A stretch of DNA of 18,409 nucleotides, from positions 1,932,355 through 1,950,763 of the forward strand of contig CM022677.1 in NCBI GenBank assembly GCA_012295275.1. The letters are read 5' to 3'. The translations under genes and the position numbers were made by a program. Under the pieces are notes generated by a model. The model did no database searches. It saw only the letters and a list, made by a program, of their open reading frames with translations, and was not told the DNA's origin. Shown here piece after piece: positions 18,251 through 18,409 of this stretch (positions are counted from its first letter, which is position 1; every line of letters begins with the position of its first letter). This stretch comes from Chrysomallon squamiferum. Its lineage: Eukaryota > Mollusca > Gastropoda > Neomphalida > Peltospiridae.

Positions 18251-18409
18251 GAAAGGATTTGTTTGTTACAGGATTATTTCTGTTTTTATGCAGAACATGT
18301 TAAACACATTGTGTGACTTTCATTTTCAACATGTGAAACCACTGTTAATTCAGTGCTGAATTTTATTACTTAATATTATTATGCTAATAAATGTACTTTT
18401 TAAGTGAGA

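Noticed and set aside
1-18409. CRISPR array or prokaryote-style gene cluster
   Set aside because: The tandem repeats have no unique spacers, and genes have introns and no operon spacing. The window is eukaryotic.

Overview
The window is AT-rich eukaryotic DNA from an animal. It has introns with GT-AG borders, many microsatellites, minisatellites and decayed transposons, and few genes. A BTB-BACK-PHR protein gene, relics of Merlin/ISXO2-like, Ty3/gypsy and LINE elements, and the very low GC suggest a lophotrochozoan, most likely a mollusc. The species assignment is inference; no marker here settles it.

Layout. 1-1200: AT-rich intergenic DNA with a 57-bp tandem repeat. 1240-1330: a possible core promoter on the + strand. 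1700-2700: simple repeats. 3396-4885 (-): the one convincing intact gene, a two-exon BTB-BACK-PHR (BTBD3/6-like) protein of 424 aa. Its only intron, 215 bp, is largely a (GT)n run. 4890-8460: noncoding, with two E-boxes near 6.66 kb. 8464-11000 (-): an intron-bearing relic of a CAMSAP/Patronin gene covering the calponin-homology region. It was rebuilt from short exons that align with the family but carry three in-frame stops and at least one frameshift. 11.2-11.7 kb: a compound minisatellite of (CA)n plus a ~50-bp core. 12.14-12.29 kb: a candidate exon that looks plausible on either strand.

12.7-15.7 kb is a transposon graveyard: a Ty3/gypsy reverse-transcriptase fragment, an ISXO2-like (Merlin) transposase relic, and a LINE ORF1-type coiled coil that runs into a 200-N assembly gap. 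After the gap, 15973-17111 is a 24-bp minisatellite of about 47 units, each with a small internal dyad. 17252-17602 (-) holds the last two exons of an unidentified gene, with matching splice phase. Further unassigned coding islands lie on both strands from 17.65 to 18.25 kb.

No operon-like or defence-like system is visible. The genes do not form an evident pathway: a likely Cullin-3 adaptor, a dead microtubule minus-end-binding gene and unidentified exons. The main value is in the broken gene, the relic transposons and the unusual repeats. Family matches come from recalled family sequences, not from a search.
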